A DNA stretch of 64,000 bases from Roseibium aquae (lineage in GTDB: Bacteria > Pseudomonadota > Alphaproteobacteria > Rhizobiales > Stappiaceae): positions 248,001 through 312,000 of the forward strand of contig NZ_VXDC01000004.1 of assembly GCF_008711285.1 (NCBI RefSeq), in the 5' to 3' direction. Below are positions 48,113 through 56,604 of the stretch, piece after piece (positions within the stretch are counted from its first letter, which is position 1; the number at the start of each line of letters is the position of its first letter). The notes beneath the pieces are model-generated. The model was not told the DNA's origin, searched no databases, and worked only from the letters and a program-made list of their open reading frames with translations. The translations under genes were made by a program, and so were the position numbers.

Positions 48113-50361
48113 CCGTCAACACACTCCAGACAAACGATGCGCCATTGGAACGAAGCAGCGACTCCGAACGCTTGATCAAGGACTATGGCGGCTTGTTCAT
48201 CGGCGGAATCATGCTGTTGACAGCCGTCGGTGTCGGCTTTGGCCTTTTGCAGGCGAAGCAGATCTCGACCCGGTTGGTCCAGCAGGCCACCGGACAGGCG
48301 GAACTGCTTTTCAACGGTCTCTCGGAGCAGCTTGACATCGCCCAGCGTCATGTCGACGGGATGCGCTTCGTGATGGAGAATGTGCTCGCCCATCCTGAAC
48401 TGGCGGATTTCGGTGCGATCAGCTCAACCCTGAACCGCATTGGGCAAGGCAGCCCGGAGGGCGCACCTTGGGATAGCGTTCCGAAGGATTTGCGCGGCCG
48501 CACCGGAACCCTGTTCACCCGCAACGCGGAAGCTGCGCGCAGCCCGGAACTCGAGCGCATGCTTTCGGTCTTGCCCTTGATGTGGAATGCGCACCAGCAG
48601 CATCCGGATTTCCAGTGGAGCTACTACTACGACGACAAAGAGGAATTCAGCCTGCTTTTCCCCGGCCTGGACTACAGTGTCTTGGCCGACGCGACCGGGA
48701 AAACGAACATGAACGACGTGCTGGACGTGGTCTATGCGGCGGGCGGTACGTACCCGGTCGATCTTGTTTCTCCGGGCAAAAACCCCGAACGCGACCATAT
48801 CTGGACCCCGCCCTATCCGGATGCCGCAGCAGCTGGCCTGATGATCTCGTTGGTTGCGCCGGTTTATGACGGCAACAGTTTTGTGGGCGCCTTCGGGGCC
48901 GACCTCACCTTGTCCGTCCTCAATGATTTGCTTGCGCTGGACGGCTCCGGTGTGGGCAAGATCTGGGTCGTTGCAAGGGACGGCCAGGTCATCGCCACCT
49001 CCGAAGCAACCGGCGACATGGGGCAACGGATCCCGCAGTTTTCCGAGTTCATTCCGCAATTGCCCATCGAAACCGTTTACGCGACCACACCGGGAGACCG
49101 GCAAACGACGCACGACGGGATCTGGAAGACATTCGACCTGAAAGGCACCCCCTGGAAGATGCTGCTTTATATCCCCGACGCGGATCTGAACGGTGCCGTG
49201 TTCGATGTCATGAAGCCGTATCTGGCCATGACGAGCCTCTGTGTCCTGTCCCTCATCGGGCTTGTTCTCCTGCAGCACCGCCGCTTCACCCTCCCCGCCC
49301 TGCTGCTGGCACGCCATGTCGAAACCCTCCCTCAAAATGCCAGGATTGATACCCCCCAGGTTCCAAGTCATTGGAGAGGCCTGTTCGGTCGGGCCAACAC
49401 CACCGAGAAGGAGCGGCGCGAAGCGATCGCCAAGCTTCAGGACCTGAATGCGGACCTGGAAAGCCTGGTCGCGGAACGAACGCACGAGCTGACAGAGGCA
49501 AACGGGCAGCTCTCTCACACGATAGACGAGTTGAAGGCAACGCAGGGCCAGTTGGTCAAGGCCGAGAAGCTCGCCAGCCTGGGGTCACTGGTGGCGGGCA
49601 TCGCCCATGAGCTGAACACCCCAATCGGCAATGCAGTCATGGTGGCCAGCACATTGGCCGACAGGAACAAGGCGTTCCGCGAAGCCATGGATCAGCCGCT
49701 GCGAAAATCGGACCTCGACGAATTCGTCGACCTGATGGACAATGGAAGCGCCGTTGTCCTGCGCAATCTGGCCAGGGCCGAGGAACTCGTCACCAGTTTC
49801 AAGCAGATCGCGGTCGATCAGACCAGCTACAATCGGCGCACATTCCAGATTTCCGAAGTGCTTCGCGAAATCAACATCGCCTTGGGGCCGTCTCTTGAAA
49901 AAGCCAATGCTGTGATTGAAACCCGCGTCGAAGGCGATGTGGAAATGGACAGCTATCCCGGACCTGTCGGCCAGGTCCTGCTGAACCTTTACAACAATGC
50001 GATCATTCATGGGTTTGAAGCCAAGGGAAGCGGCAATATCAAGGTCCACGCCGTCCAGATCGGGACCACTGTGAAAATCACCGTTTCGGACGACGGCGCC
50101 GGAATTCCGGAAGAAAATCTCAACAAGATCTTCGATCCGTTCTTTACCACCAGACTTGGAAAAGGCGGTTCCGGCCTCGGCCTGCACATCCTGTTTAATC
50201 TGGTCACCGACCTGCTGGGAGGCGACATCAGCGTCGAAAGCCAGGTCGGCAAAGGGACGAAGTTCGTCATCACGCTGCCGGTCGTCTCCCCGCAACGGGC
50301 GAAGTCGAAGGACTCAGATGCCGAAACTCGTCCGCCAGAATCCGGAGTGCGTGTTCACTGA
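48109..50361 (+). CDS. Sensor histidine kinase with periplasmic Cache-like domain
   Basis: 750 residues. An N-terminal membrane helix (about 28-50), a large periplasmic sensor (about 60-370, with SVLADATGKTNMNDVLDVVYAAG) and a second helix precede a coiled coil and the kinase core. The H-box is GIAHELNTPIGN (H500); ATPase boxes are LLNLYNNAI, DDGAGIPEENLNKIFDPFFTT and GGSGLGLHI. The start overlaps the response-regulator stop by 4 bp. The pair probably tunes cyclic di-GMP by phosphorylating D85 of its partner. The ligand is unknown. Confidence 0.9.
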   Translation: MTVNTLQTNDAPLERSSDSERLIKDYGGLFIGGIMLLTAVGVGFGLLQAKQISTRLVQQATGQAELLFNGLSEQLDIAQRHVDGMRFVMENVLAHPELADFGAISSTLNRIGQGSPEGAPWDSVPKDLRGRTGTLFTRNAEAARSPELERMLSVLPLMWNAHQQHPDFQWSYYYDDKEEFSLLFPGLDYSVLADATGKTNMNDVLDVVYAAGGTYPVDLVSPGKNPERDHIWTPPYPDAAAAGLMISLVAPVYDGNSFVGAFGADLTLSVLNDLLALDGSGVGKIWVVARDGQVIATSEATGDMGQRIPQFSEFIPQLPIETVYATTPGDRQTTHDGIWKTFDLKGTPWKMLLYIPDADLNGAVFDVMKPYLAMTSLCVLSLIGLVLLQHRRFTLPALLLARHVETLPQNARIDTPQVPSHWRGLFGRANTTEKERREAIAKLQDLNADLESLVAERTHELTEANGQLSHTIDELKATQGQLVKAEKLASLGSLVAGIAHELNTPIGNAVMVASTLADRNKAFREAMDQPLRKSDLDEFVDLMDNGSAVVLRNLARAEELVTSFKQIAVDQTSYNRRTFQISEVLREINIALGPSLEKANAVIETRVEGDVEMDSYPGPVGQVLLNLYNNAIIHGFEAKGSGNIKVHAVQIGTTVKITVSDDGAGIPEENLNKIFDPFFTTRLGKGGSGLGLHILFNLVTDLLGGDISVESQVGKGTKFVITLPVVSPQRAKSKDSDAETRPPESGVRVH

Positions 50362-50521
50362 CCGGCCGGGCATCGGCGCACATCCACTTCTTGGATCGGA
50401 GATTGCCCGCGCTTGCTTATGCGGTCGGGTTGGTCGGAGAAGAAAAGACCTTCTCTTCAAACGAGGGGTGAACTTCTTTTGGTACTGCCAAGGGGCCAAT
50501 GACTCTGGCATTTTCTTTTAA

Positions 50522-50853
50522 TCTGGCGCCGTGTTTTTTGCGCCCGCTCAGCCGCTGCGCCCGCCATCCGCACGGCCATTGCCACCACACGGCCGCTTGG
50601 AACCATCGTGCACATCGGCGTGACAGGCGACCAACCCGTGCCGATCAACCTGCTCGTGGCAAAGGAGATCAGCCTGGTCGGAACCCACAGGTTTCATGCG
50701 GAATACAAGGAAGCCGTTGCGGCGATCAACTCGCGGGCGATTGACGTGAAGCCGATCCTGACCCGTCAGTATCCGCTCGAGAGCGCCACGGCCGCCTTTG
50801 CCGAGGCGGGCGACAGATCCCGGGCCGTCAAGGTTCACCTGACCTTTGCATGA
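50522..50853 (+). pseudogene. Remnant of zinc-dependent alcohol dehydrogenase (L-idonate 5-dehydrogenase-like), 3' end only
   Basis: The last 80 or so codons of a medium-chain dehydrogenase survive: IVHIGVTGDQPVPINLLV, AKEISLVGTHRFHAEYKEAV and RAIDVKPILTRQYPLES are typical of the idonate/threonine dehydrogenase tail. Upstream, AVFFA matches the family in one frame and the APAIRTAIATTRPLGTI stretch in the next, a one-base frameshift near 50540. Zinc-binding and Rossmann parts are gone, replaced by the end of the histidine kinase. A short frame from ATG 50608 could be mistaken for a gene. Confidence 0.75.
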
Positions 50854-50996
50854 CCGGCGGCCGTGTGAACGGCAAAGATGCGCGCCCACTCAAAACGCGA
50901 TCAGCTTGGGGCGTGAAACCGGTTCCGGTTTAACGCCCGCAGATCTCGCAACGGGTCAAGAGCGTGGGGAACGGTTACGGCTCATGTGGCGCAGGG

Positions 50997-51806
50997 TTAC
51001 TCGCGAGCACCGGCAAGCCCCTCCAGTCCCTCCAGGCTTTGGACCGCTTGCGTCCAAATCCGGTCATAGGAGCCATCTGCCTTCATCTCGCGGAGTGTCT
51101 CGCTGAAGGCTTTCGCCATGGTCTCACCGGTCAATGTGCGGTTGAAGGCCACATAGCAGGCCCGGCGTTCGAAAACCGTCCGGTGCTCGATCACGAGTTC
51201 GTCACGCTCCATCTGGAATTCGGTCGCAAGCGCATACTCCAGCACCTCACGCGCATCGATCAGAAAATCGACCCTGTCCGCCTTCACCTGCCGGATCGAC
51301 GACGGCAGGTCGGGCGACAGGCTCCAATAGATACCCGGATTGCGCAACAGGCGCGCTCCATAGTCAAAACCGAGGATCACCGCCACACGCTTGCTGCTCA
51401 GATCGGTCATGGTTTCGAACGACCATCCCGCATCCCTCCGGCGCAGGACCACAAGATCGTGAACCATCAAGGGTTCCTCGGAGAGGTAGGAAATCTGCCG
51501 GCGTTCCGGGGTATCCCAAACACAGTCCGCGGCAAGCACAGCCGCCGCGCTGACCCGGGCGATGACGCGTTTGAACGGATAGATGCGGTGCGTCACCTCA
51601 TGGCCCATACGCGCAAATACGGCGCGGGTCAGCTGCGCCCCGACGCCCTGCGCCTCCAAGGTCTCCCCATAGAACGGGGGCCAGTCACCCGCGGCGATTT
51701 CGAAGTCGGCGGCGGCCAAGGGTTTTGACGTCCCCAGCCATGCGACCACCACCAGCGGTACAGCGCTGATCAGAAGACGGAAAACGAGAGATAGCCTTGG
51801 GATCAT
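50997..51806 (-). CDS. Periplasmic solute-binding family 3-type protein
   Basis: 269 residues. ATG 51806 is preferred (AAGGCGGGC upstream, signal peptide SLVFRLLISAVPLVVVAWLG); longer versions lack a leader. The body resembles SBP_bac_3 proteins: AAGDWPPFYGETLEAQGVGAQL at the start, then MTDLSSKRVAVILGFDYG and the late VAFNRTLTGETMAKAFSETLREMKADGSYDRI. No permease or ATPase gene is adjacent, so it is an orphan receptor or transport protein of unknown ligand. Confidence 0.75.
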   Translation of the reverse strand: MIPRLSLVFRLLISAVPLVVVAWLGTSKPLAAADFEIAAGDWPPFYGETLEAQGVGAQLTRAVFARMGHEVTHRIYPFKRVIARVSAAAVLAADCVWDTPERRQISYLSEEPLMVHDLVVLRRRDAGWSFETMTDLSSKRVAVILGFDYGARLLRNPGIYWSLSPDLPSSIRQVKADRVDFLIDAREVLEYALATEFQMERDELVIEHRTVFERRACYVAFNRTLTGETMAKAFSETLREMKADGSYDRIWTQAVQSLEGLEGLAGARE

Positions 51807-52095
51807 GCCCGCCTTTATAGCCAAGCTCCGTAACAAAATTTTTGCAACAAACAGAGTGTCATCGCCGGGGATGGGCATGGCATCGATTGGCAAGTCGCGG
51901 CGCGATCAATCGATCAAGGCTGCGGGCAGAAAACCGCATGGACCATGACCGGGCAAAGCCCGCACCTTTGAAGTATCCATGACAAGCCGGACAGACTGCT
52001 TTTATGCGTCCGGTCGCCCTCGCATTCAGGGGGCCAGCCCCTTCCCCGCCACCGTCACAATCCATCCCGACCACGCCCTTTTTCACAAAAGGGGG

Positions 52096-53124
52096 CTAGA
52101 GGGTCTGCCTTCGGCAGATCTCGACCGGCAGTTCGACACTTGGCGGCTCCAGGCCGTCCAGAGTCTCAACCAAGACACGGGCCGCCAATTGCCCCATCCG
52201 CCGGTGCGGGACATGCACCGTCGTGAGCGGGTACGGTGCGACCTGCGCGAGTTCGATGTCATCGAAGCCCGTGATGGCGACATCCTCCGGCACCCGCAAT
52301 CCCAGACTTGCCGCGCCTTTCAAGGCGCCGATCGCAAGGACATCGTTCCCGCACATCACGACTTCGGGTTGTGCGGCGCCGGACATCAGCTGCGCGAAGG
52401 CTGCTTCGCCATTTTCAATCGAATAGGTGGTCTCGATCAGTTGGAGCGTGCCGGGATCAAGGTGGGCGTCGCGCATGGCCGCGCGGATCCCCTCGACCCG
52501 ATCCCGTGCCCGGTCGTTGGTTCCGGTTTCGGCGGATATGCATCCAATCGCCGTGTATCCCTCTTGAATGACCATATCGGCGAGTTGTTTCATGGCTTTA
52601 CGGTTGTCAAATCCGACCGAAAGCAGGCCGCTGTCCGGCCGTGACGCCCAGGTCAGAACGACAGGGATATCGCGCTTTTCCAGATAGTCGTAGATGCGTG
52701 CATCCCTCTGGTAGCCGATCAGCAAAAGCGCATCTGCCCCCCGCGCGCTCAAGGTTTTGATCTGCTGCTCTTCCAGATCGAGCCGATAGGAGGATGAGGC
52801 GACCAGGAGCGTGCGCCCGTGGCGCTGCAATTCCTCTTGAAACGCCTGCAGCCCGCGCGCGAAGATGGCGTTCTCCATGGTCGGAATAATGGCGCCGACC
52901 ATGTTGGTGCGGTTCGAGGCAAGCGCACGCGCGCTGAAATTGGGCGAATAACCCAGGCGCTCCACCGCTTCCATCACCCGTTTCAAGGTTTTCTCGCTGA
53001 CGACCGTCGGAGAATTGAGACACCTGGACACGGTCGCCGTCGATACGCCTGCCGCAGCGGCCACATCTGCAACGGTCGGGACGGGCCGTCCGCCGGAGCT
53101 ATGGGTTTTGTCCATCTCTGCCAT
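52096..53124 (-). CDS. LacI family transcriptional regulator
   Basis: 342 residues. The DNA-binding region is VADVAAAAGVSTATVSRCLNSP with the hinge helix LGYSPNFSARALASNRT, and the ligand core has VGAIIPTMENAIFARGL and AITGFDDIELAQVAPYPLTTVHVP. It diverges from the DHPS operon with a LacI-type operator in between, so it is very probably the pathway regulator. The effector is likely DHPS or an intermediate (inference). Its closest characterised relatives would be GntR/gluconate-type LacI regulators. Confidence 0.93.
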   Translation of the reverse strand: MAEMDKTHSSGGRPVPTVADVAAAAGVSTATVSRCLNSPTVVSEKTLKRVMEAVERLGYSPNFSARALASNRTNMVGAIIPTMENAIFARGLQAFQEELQRHGRTLLVASSSYRLDLEEQQIKTLSARGADALLLIGYQRDARIYDYLEKRDIPVVLTWASRPDSGLLSVGFDNRKAMKQLADMVIQEGYTAIGCISAETGTNDRARDRVEGIRAAMRDAHLDPGTLQLIETTYSIENGEAAFAQLMSGAAQPEVVMCGNDVLAIGALKGAASLGLRVPEDVAITGFDDIELAQVAPYPLTTVHVPHRRMGQLAARVLVETLDGLEPPSVELPVEICRRQTL

Positions 53125-53194
53125 TCCAAGTAAGTGGCAGCCGCACCATTCGCTGCCGAAACCGATGTCCGCTCATGGAAAATACACTTTTCGC

Positions 53195-53226
53195 TTGTCA
53201 GAAGAAATGTAACCGCTTACATTTCT
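53195..53226 (+). promoter_or_regulatory. Promoter and LacI-type operator of the sulfonate operon
   Basis: A -35 like TTGTCA (53195-53200) and a -10 like TACATT (53218-53223) are 17 bp apart. Overlapping them is the inverted repeat AGAAATGTAA CCGC TTACATTTCT (53203-53226), perfect 10-bp arms around CCGC, of the form usual for LacI family sites. Repressor binding would block the promoter. The first gene starts at 53261. Confidence 0.8.
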
Positions 53227-53260
53227 AATCGCTGGGTGATCTGATCATTGGGAGGTGATC

Positions 53261-53440
53261 ATGCTGTTGGCTTTGGCAGGAGGCTTCTTCTGCGTTTACG
53301 TGATCAACGTGTGGATTGGATCCTTTGGCGGAACACCGTTTTTTGGCGCTGTCGGAGAGATGCTGTGTTTGTTCGCAGTATCCATCTCATTCACGGCGGC
53401 GGTCCTGAGGAAGGAAGCGGAGAAGAAAGCCAGCAAATAA
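53261..53440 (+). CDS. Small two-helix membrane protein, first gene of the sulfonate/TRAP operon
   Basis: 59 residues. ATG 53261 follows GGGAGGT at a good distance, so translation is credible. Two hydrophobic segments (LLALAGGFFCVYVINVWIG, about 2-20, and MLCLFAVSISFTAAVL, about 34-49) and a lysine-rich tail (RKEAEKKASK) make a hairpin membrane protein. It lies 30 bp before the TRAP P-subunit gene and right after the operator. It is not a known TRAP subunit; it could assist the transporter. Confidence 0.7.
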   Translation: MLLALAGGFFCVYVINVWIGSFGGTPFFGAVGEMLCLFAVSISFTAAVLRKEAEKKASK

Positions 53441-53470
53441 TCGGCAAACTGGAATTTCTGGGAGGAAATG

Positions 53471-54613
53471 ATGAAAAAGACAGAAGACCTGGCCTCACAT
53501 GAGCGCCGTAATTTCTTGAAGCTGACCAGCAAGGGCGCGTTTACCGCCGCGGTCGTGGCCGGGGCCGCCGGGACGCTTTGGTCCGACGAAGCCGTTGCGC
53601 AGACGGCCCAGGAAGAGCGCGAGCGCCAACAGGCCGCGGACCACACGATGACACTTGCGACCGCCTATGTTCTCGGCGCATCGCGCAGCTATCCGATCAT
53701 GCAGCTCGACCTGAAGGAAAACATCCAGAACGCGACCAACGGCAAGGTTTATGTAAAACTGGCGCCGGGAGGCCAGCTTGGAGCCGGTGGCGCGCTGGTT
53801 CAGGCCGTCCAGGGCGGCACCATCCAGGCAGCGCAGCACTCGCTTGCCAACTTCGCGCCGTTCGCCTCCGCTGTGGATCTCATCAACATGCCGTATTTCT
53901 GCGGCTCAAACCAGCGCTTTACAAATCTTGTGACCTCCGATGCCTGGAAGCGGGAAGTCCATCCGAAGATCGAAGCCTCCGGCTTCAAGGCGCTGTTCTA
54001 CGTGGTCATTGATCCCCGCGTCGTCGCAATTCGCAGAGGCGGCAACCAGGTGATCACCCCGGGCGATCTGGCTGGCGTGAAGTTCAGGGTGCCAGGTTCG
54101 GCGATGCTTCAGCAGTATTACCGGATGGTCGGCGCCAATCCCACGCCGGTGGCCTGGGGCGAAACACCCTCGGCGATCAAGCAAGGCGTGGCGGATGCGC
54201 TCGATCCGTCAGTCGGCGCGCTCTACGTGTTCGGCTTCAAGGATATTCTCAGCCATGTGACCTTCACGCAAGCCGTGCCGGACAGCCAAGTGTATTCGAT
54301 GAACCTGGAGTGGTTCAATTCCCTGCCTGCCGATGTCCAGGAAGGCATCGAGTTCGCCGGTGAAATCACCGCTCAGCAAAACCTTGCCAAGGTTCCGGCC
54401 GCCCGGTCCTTCGCCATGGCCGAACTGGTCAAGTCGGGCGTCGAGTTCCACTCGCTGACCGAAGATCAGTTGGCCGAATGGCAGGCTGCCGGTGGATACC
54501 AGCGCTCTGAGTGGGATGAGTTCAAGGTGGAACTGGCCGGCTCCATGGATACGTTCAACCGCCTTGAAGAGGCCGCGAACACCCAGGGCCGCTACTACGT
54601 GCACGACGCCTAA
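53471..54613 (+). CDS. TRAP transporter substrate-binding protein (DctP family)
   Basis: 380 residues. GGAGG lies 5 bases upstream of ATG 53471 (a second ATG at 53468 is too close). A Tat signal RRNFLKLTSKGAFTAAVV exports it. The binding-protein body has KVYVKLAPGGQLGAGGALVQAVQGG and LAGVKFRVPGSAMLQQYYRMVGANPTPV with the conserved arginine of DctP proteins. Predicted ligand is DHPS or a related sulfonate, from the catabolic genes that follow. Its gene is separated from the membrane subunit genes by a stem-loop. Confidence 0.88.
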   Translation: MKKTEDLASHERRNFLKLTSKGAFTAAVVAGAAGTLWSDEAVAQTAQEERERQQAADHTMTLATAYVLGASRSYPIMQLDLKENIQNATNGKVYVKLAPGGQLGAGGALVQAVQGGTIQAAQHSLANFAPFASAVDLINMPYFCGSNQRFTNLVTSDAWKREVHPKIEASGFKALFYVVIDPRVVAIRRGGNQVITPGDLAGVKFRVPGSAMLQQYYRMVGANPTPVAWGETPSAIKQGVADALDPSVGALYVFGFKDILSHVTFTQAVPDSQVYSMNLEWFNSLPADVQEGIEFAGEITAQQNLAKVPAARSFAMAELVKSGVEFHSLTEDQLAEWQAAGGYQRSEWDEFKVELAGSMDTFNRLEEAANTQGRYYVHDA

Positions 54614-54624
54614 GGGCTGAACGA

Positions 54625-54652
54625 CGGCCGGCGCCATCAAGAGCGCTGGCCG
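54625..54652 (+). promoter_or_regulatory. Stem-loop between TRAP binding-protein and membrane-subunit genes
   Basis: CGGCCGGCGC (54625-54634) pairs with GCGCTGGCCG (54643-54652), one G-U pair, loop CATCAAGA, 11 bases after the DctP stop. No U-tract, so partial attenuation or 3'-end protection of the binding-protein mRNA. Confidence 0.7.
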
Positions 54653-54740
54653 CGGGCACCGCGTGTTTTCACACATCTGATTTGCGCGACCACCGCATCG
54701 GCTCCACGGACTGATGGGAACGGGAGAGGAGTGCTTGAAG

Positions 54741-55253
54741 TTGAGTATCCTGAATGCAGTCGACAAAAACGGAGAGCGCTGGCTTCTTCTCGTCTTCTAT
54801 ATGATGCTTGTTCTCACAATGTTCATTGAGGTCGTCCGGCGGGAAGTATTTGCCTACTCGTCGATATGGGGCGAGGAAATCGTCCGATATTCCTTCATAT
54901 ACCTGGCCTGGATCGGAGCGGCATCCGCCGTGAAGGAGCGCGGCCACATCCGGATCGACGTGCTGATGCAATATGTCGGCCCGAAGGCGAAGGCCGGACT
55001 CTACATCTTCGGCGACATCGTCATGGCGGTAGTCGCGGTGATCGCCTTCATCTGGTCGCTCGAAACGGTGCTTGTTTCCGCCAAGTTCGGGTCGGTGACC
55101 CATGGCCTGCGCATCTCGCAGGTCTGGTTTTTGAGCGCTGTTCCCTTTGGCTTTGCGCTTGTTCTCTTCCGTCTCACGCAGTCCTTGCTGCGCGATATCC
55201 GCGACCTTCGTAACGGCCGTCCCGTTTACGAAGGCGACAAGTTGTTCGACTGA
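54741..55253 (+). CDS. TRAP transporter small membrane subunit (DctQ family)
   Basis: About 170 residues with four helices: LVFYMMLVLTMFIEVV, WGEEIVRYSFIYLAWIGAA (the conserved WxEE/EIVRY motif), YIFGDIVMAVVAVIAFIW and FLSAVPFGFALVLFRL. AGGAG lies 9 bases before a TTG at 54741, my preferred start; ATG 54714 upstream has no ribosome site. It links the M subunit and stabilises the complex. DctM follows after 11 bp. Confidence 0.88.
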   Translation: MSILNAVDKNGERWLLLVFYMMLVLTMFIEVVRREVFAYSSIWGEEIVRYSFIYLAWIGAASAVKERGHIRIDVLMQYVGPKAKAGLYIFGDIVMAVVAVIAFIWSLETVLVSAKFGSVTHGLRISQVWFLSAVPFGFALVLFRLTQSLLRDIRDLRNGRPVYEGDKLFD

Positions 55254-55264
55254 GGAGACCGGTC

Positions 55265-56596
55265 ATGCTCTGGCAACATCTCCAACCCCAAACCATCGAA
55301 CTCGGCTGGGATTTTTACGGTCCCGTCCTGCTGTTCGTTCTCCTCGTCGCGCTTGCGGTCCCGGTCTGGGCAGCAATAGGTGCTGCCGCGAGCCTCATGC
55401 TCGTCTGGTCCGGTGCCCTTCCCCTGTCCCTTGTCGGGGAAAAGCTTTTTAGCGGCATCGACGCCTTCGCCCTTACCGCCGTCCCCTTGTTCATCCTGAC
55501 GGGCGATGCGCTCGTGCGCACCGGGCTCAGTCGAAAGTTCCTCGATGTCGCAGAAGCGCTGACCCAGTTCGCCAAGGGCGGCTTCGGCTCGGCAACCGTT
55601 CTTGTGTGCGGCATGTTCGCGGCGATCTCCGGATCGGATGCGGCTGGCGCCGCGGCGGTCGGCCGGATGACCATCGACCGGCTGGTGGAAAGTGGTTACC
55701 CCCGCCCCTACGCGTGTGCGCTGGTCGCTGCGGGCGCTTGCACGGGCATTCTGATCCCGCCCTCCATCGCCTACATCATTATCGGATTGGTCCTTGGCAT
55801 ATCCGCGTCCACGCTTTTTCTGGCCGCGATCATTCCCGGGCTTGCCATCCTGGTTTCCATTCTCGCCACCAATATCATCATGAACCGGCTTTACGGCTGG
55901 GAGGGCGGCGGCAATATCGGCCTCAGCGACTATTTCAGCCGCCTTTGGGGTGCCCTTAAATCAGGTTGGTACGCCTTCATCGTCCCGGCGATCATCTTCT
56001 ACGGCATCTTTTCGGGCCGCTTGACCCCAACGGAAGCAGGCGCCACCGCCGTCGTGGTGACGATCGCCATCGGCTTTATCCTGGGAACGATGAAGCTGTC
56101 CGACTTTCCGGCCATGTTTGTCAGCTCGGCCAAGGTCAACGGCGTGATCATTCCGATCATCGCATTCTCCATTCCCCTGGCCGAAGCTCTTGCCATCATC
56201 GGGGTGCCGCAAGGTTTTGTCGCGGTGGCCACAGGTATCAGCGACGAGCCGTGGGTCCTCATCATGATGATGATCCTGGTGCTGATCGCCGCCGGGTGCG
56301 TCATGGAAACCACCCCGAACATCGTGATCCTGGCGCCGATCCTGAAGCCTCTGGCAGACAACATCGGCATGAACGAGATCCAGTTCTGCATCATGATGAT
56401 CACCGCGCTCGGTGTCGGCTTCATCACGCCGCCGCTCGGTCTCAACCTGTTCGTCGTCTCCGGCCTGACTGGTGAGTCGATCCTCAAGATCGCCGCCCGG
56501 GCCGTCCCCTTCGTCCTCTTCATGCTCGCAGTGACCCTGCTGATTGCCTATGTGCCGGCAATCTCCACCACGCTGCTGCCTGAAATCTACAAGTAG
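55265..56596 (+). CDS. TRAP transporter large permease (DctM family)
   Basis: 443 residues, about 12 helices. It has the family motifs GMFAAISGSDAAGAAAVGRM, GACTGILIPPSIAYIIIGLV, GRLTPTEAGATAVVV and the late ITPPLGLNLFVVSGL. It forms the ion-coupled channel with the Q subunit. The 3-subunit set sits directly before hpsN. Usual length is about 430 residues. Confidence 0.93.
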   Translation: MLWQHLQPQTIELGWDFYGPVLLFVLLVALAVPVWAAIGAAASLMLVWSGALPLSLVGEKLFSGIDAFALTAVPLFILTGDALVRTGLSRKFLDVAEALTQFAKGGFGSATVLVCGMFAAISGSDAAGAAAVGRMTIDRLVESGYPRPYACALVAAGACTGILIPPSIAYIIIGLVLGISASTLFLAAIIPGLAILVSILATNIIMNRLYGWEGGGNIGLSDYFSRLWGALKSGWYAFIVPAIIFYGIFSGRLTPTEAGATAVVVTIAIGFILGTMKLSDFPAMFVSSAKVNGVIIPIIAFSIPLAEALAIIGVPQGFVAVATGISDEPWVLIMMMILVLIAAGCVMETTPNIVILAPILKPLADNIGMNEIQFCIMMITALGVGFITPPLGLNLFVVSGLTGESILKIAARAVPFVLFMLAVTLLIAYVPAISTTLLPEIYK

Positions 56597-56604
56597 GTTC
56601 AGCC

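Noticed and set aside
50608-50853. Intact 81-residue protein
   Set aside because: It is only the tail of a 330-340-residue dehydrogenase, with frame disruption upstream.
52075-52096. Terminator after the lacI-type gene
   Set aside because: CCCTTTT/AAAAGGG forms a short stem just after the stop, but no U-tract follows; too weak to list.
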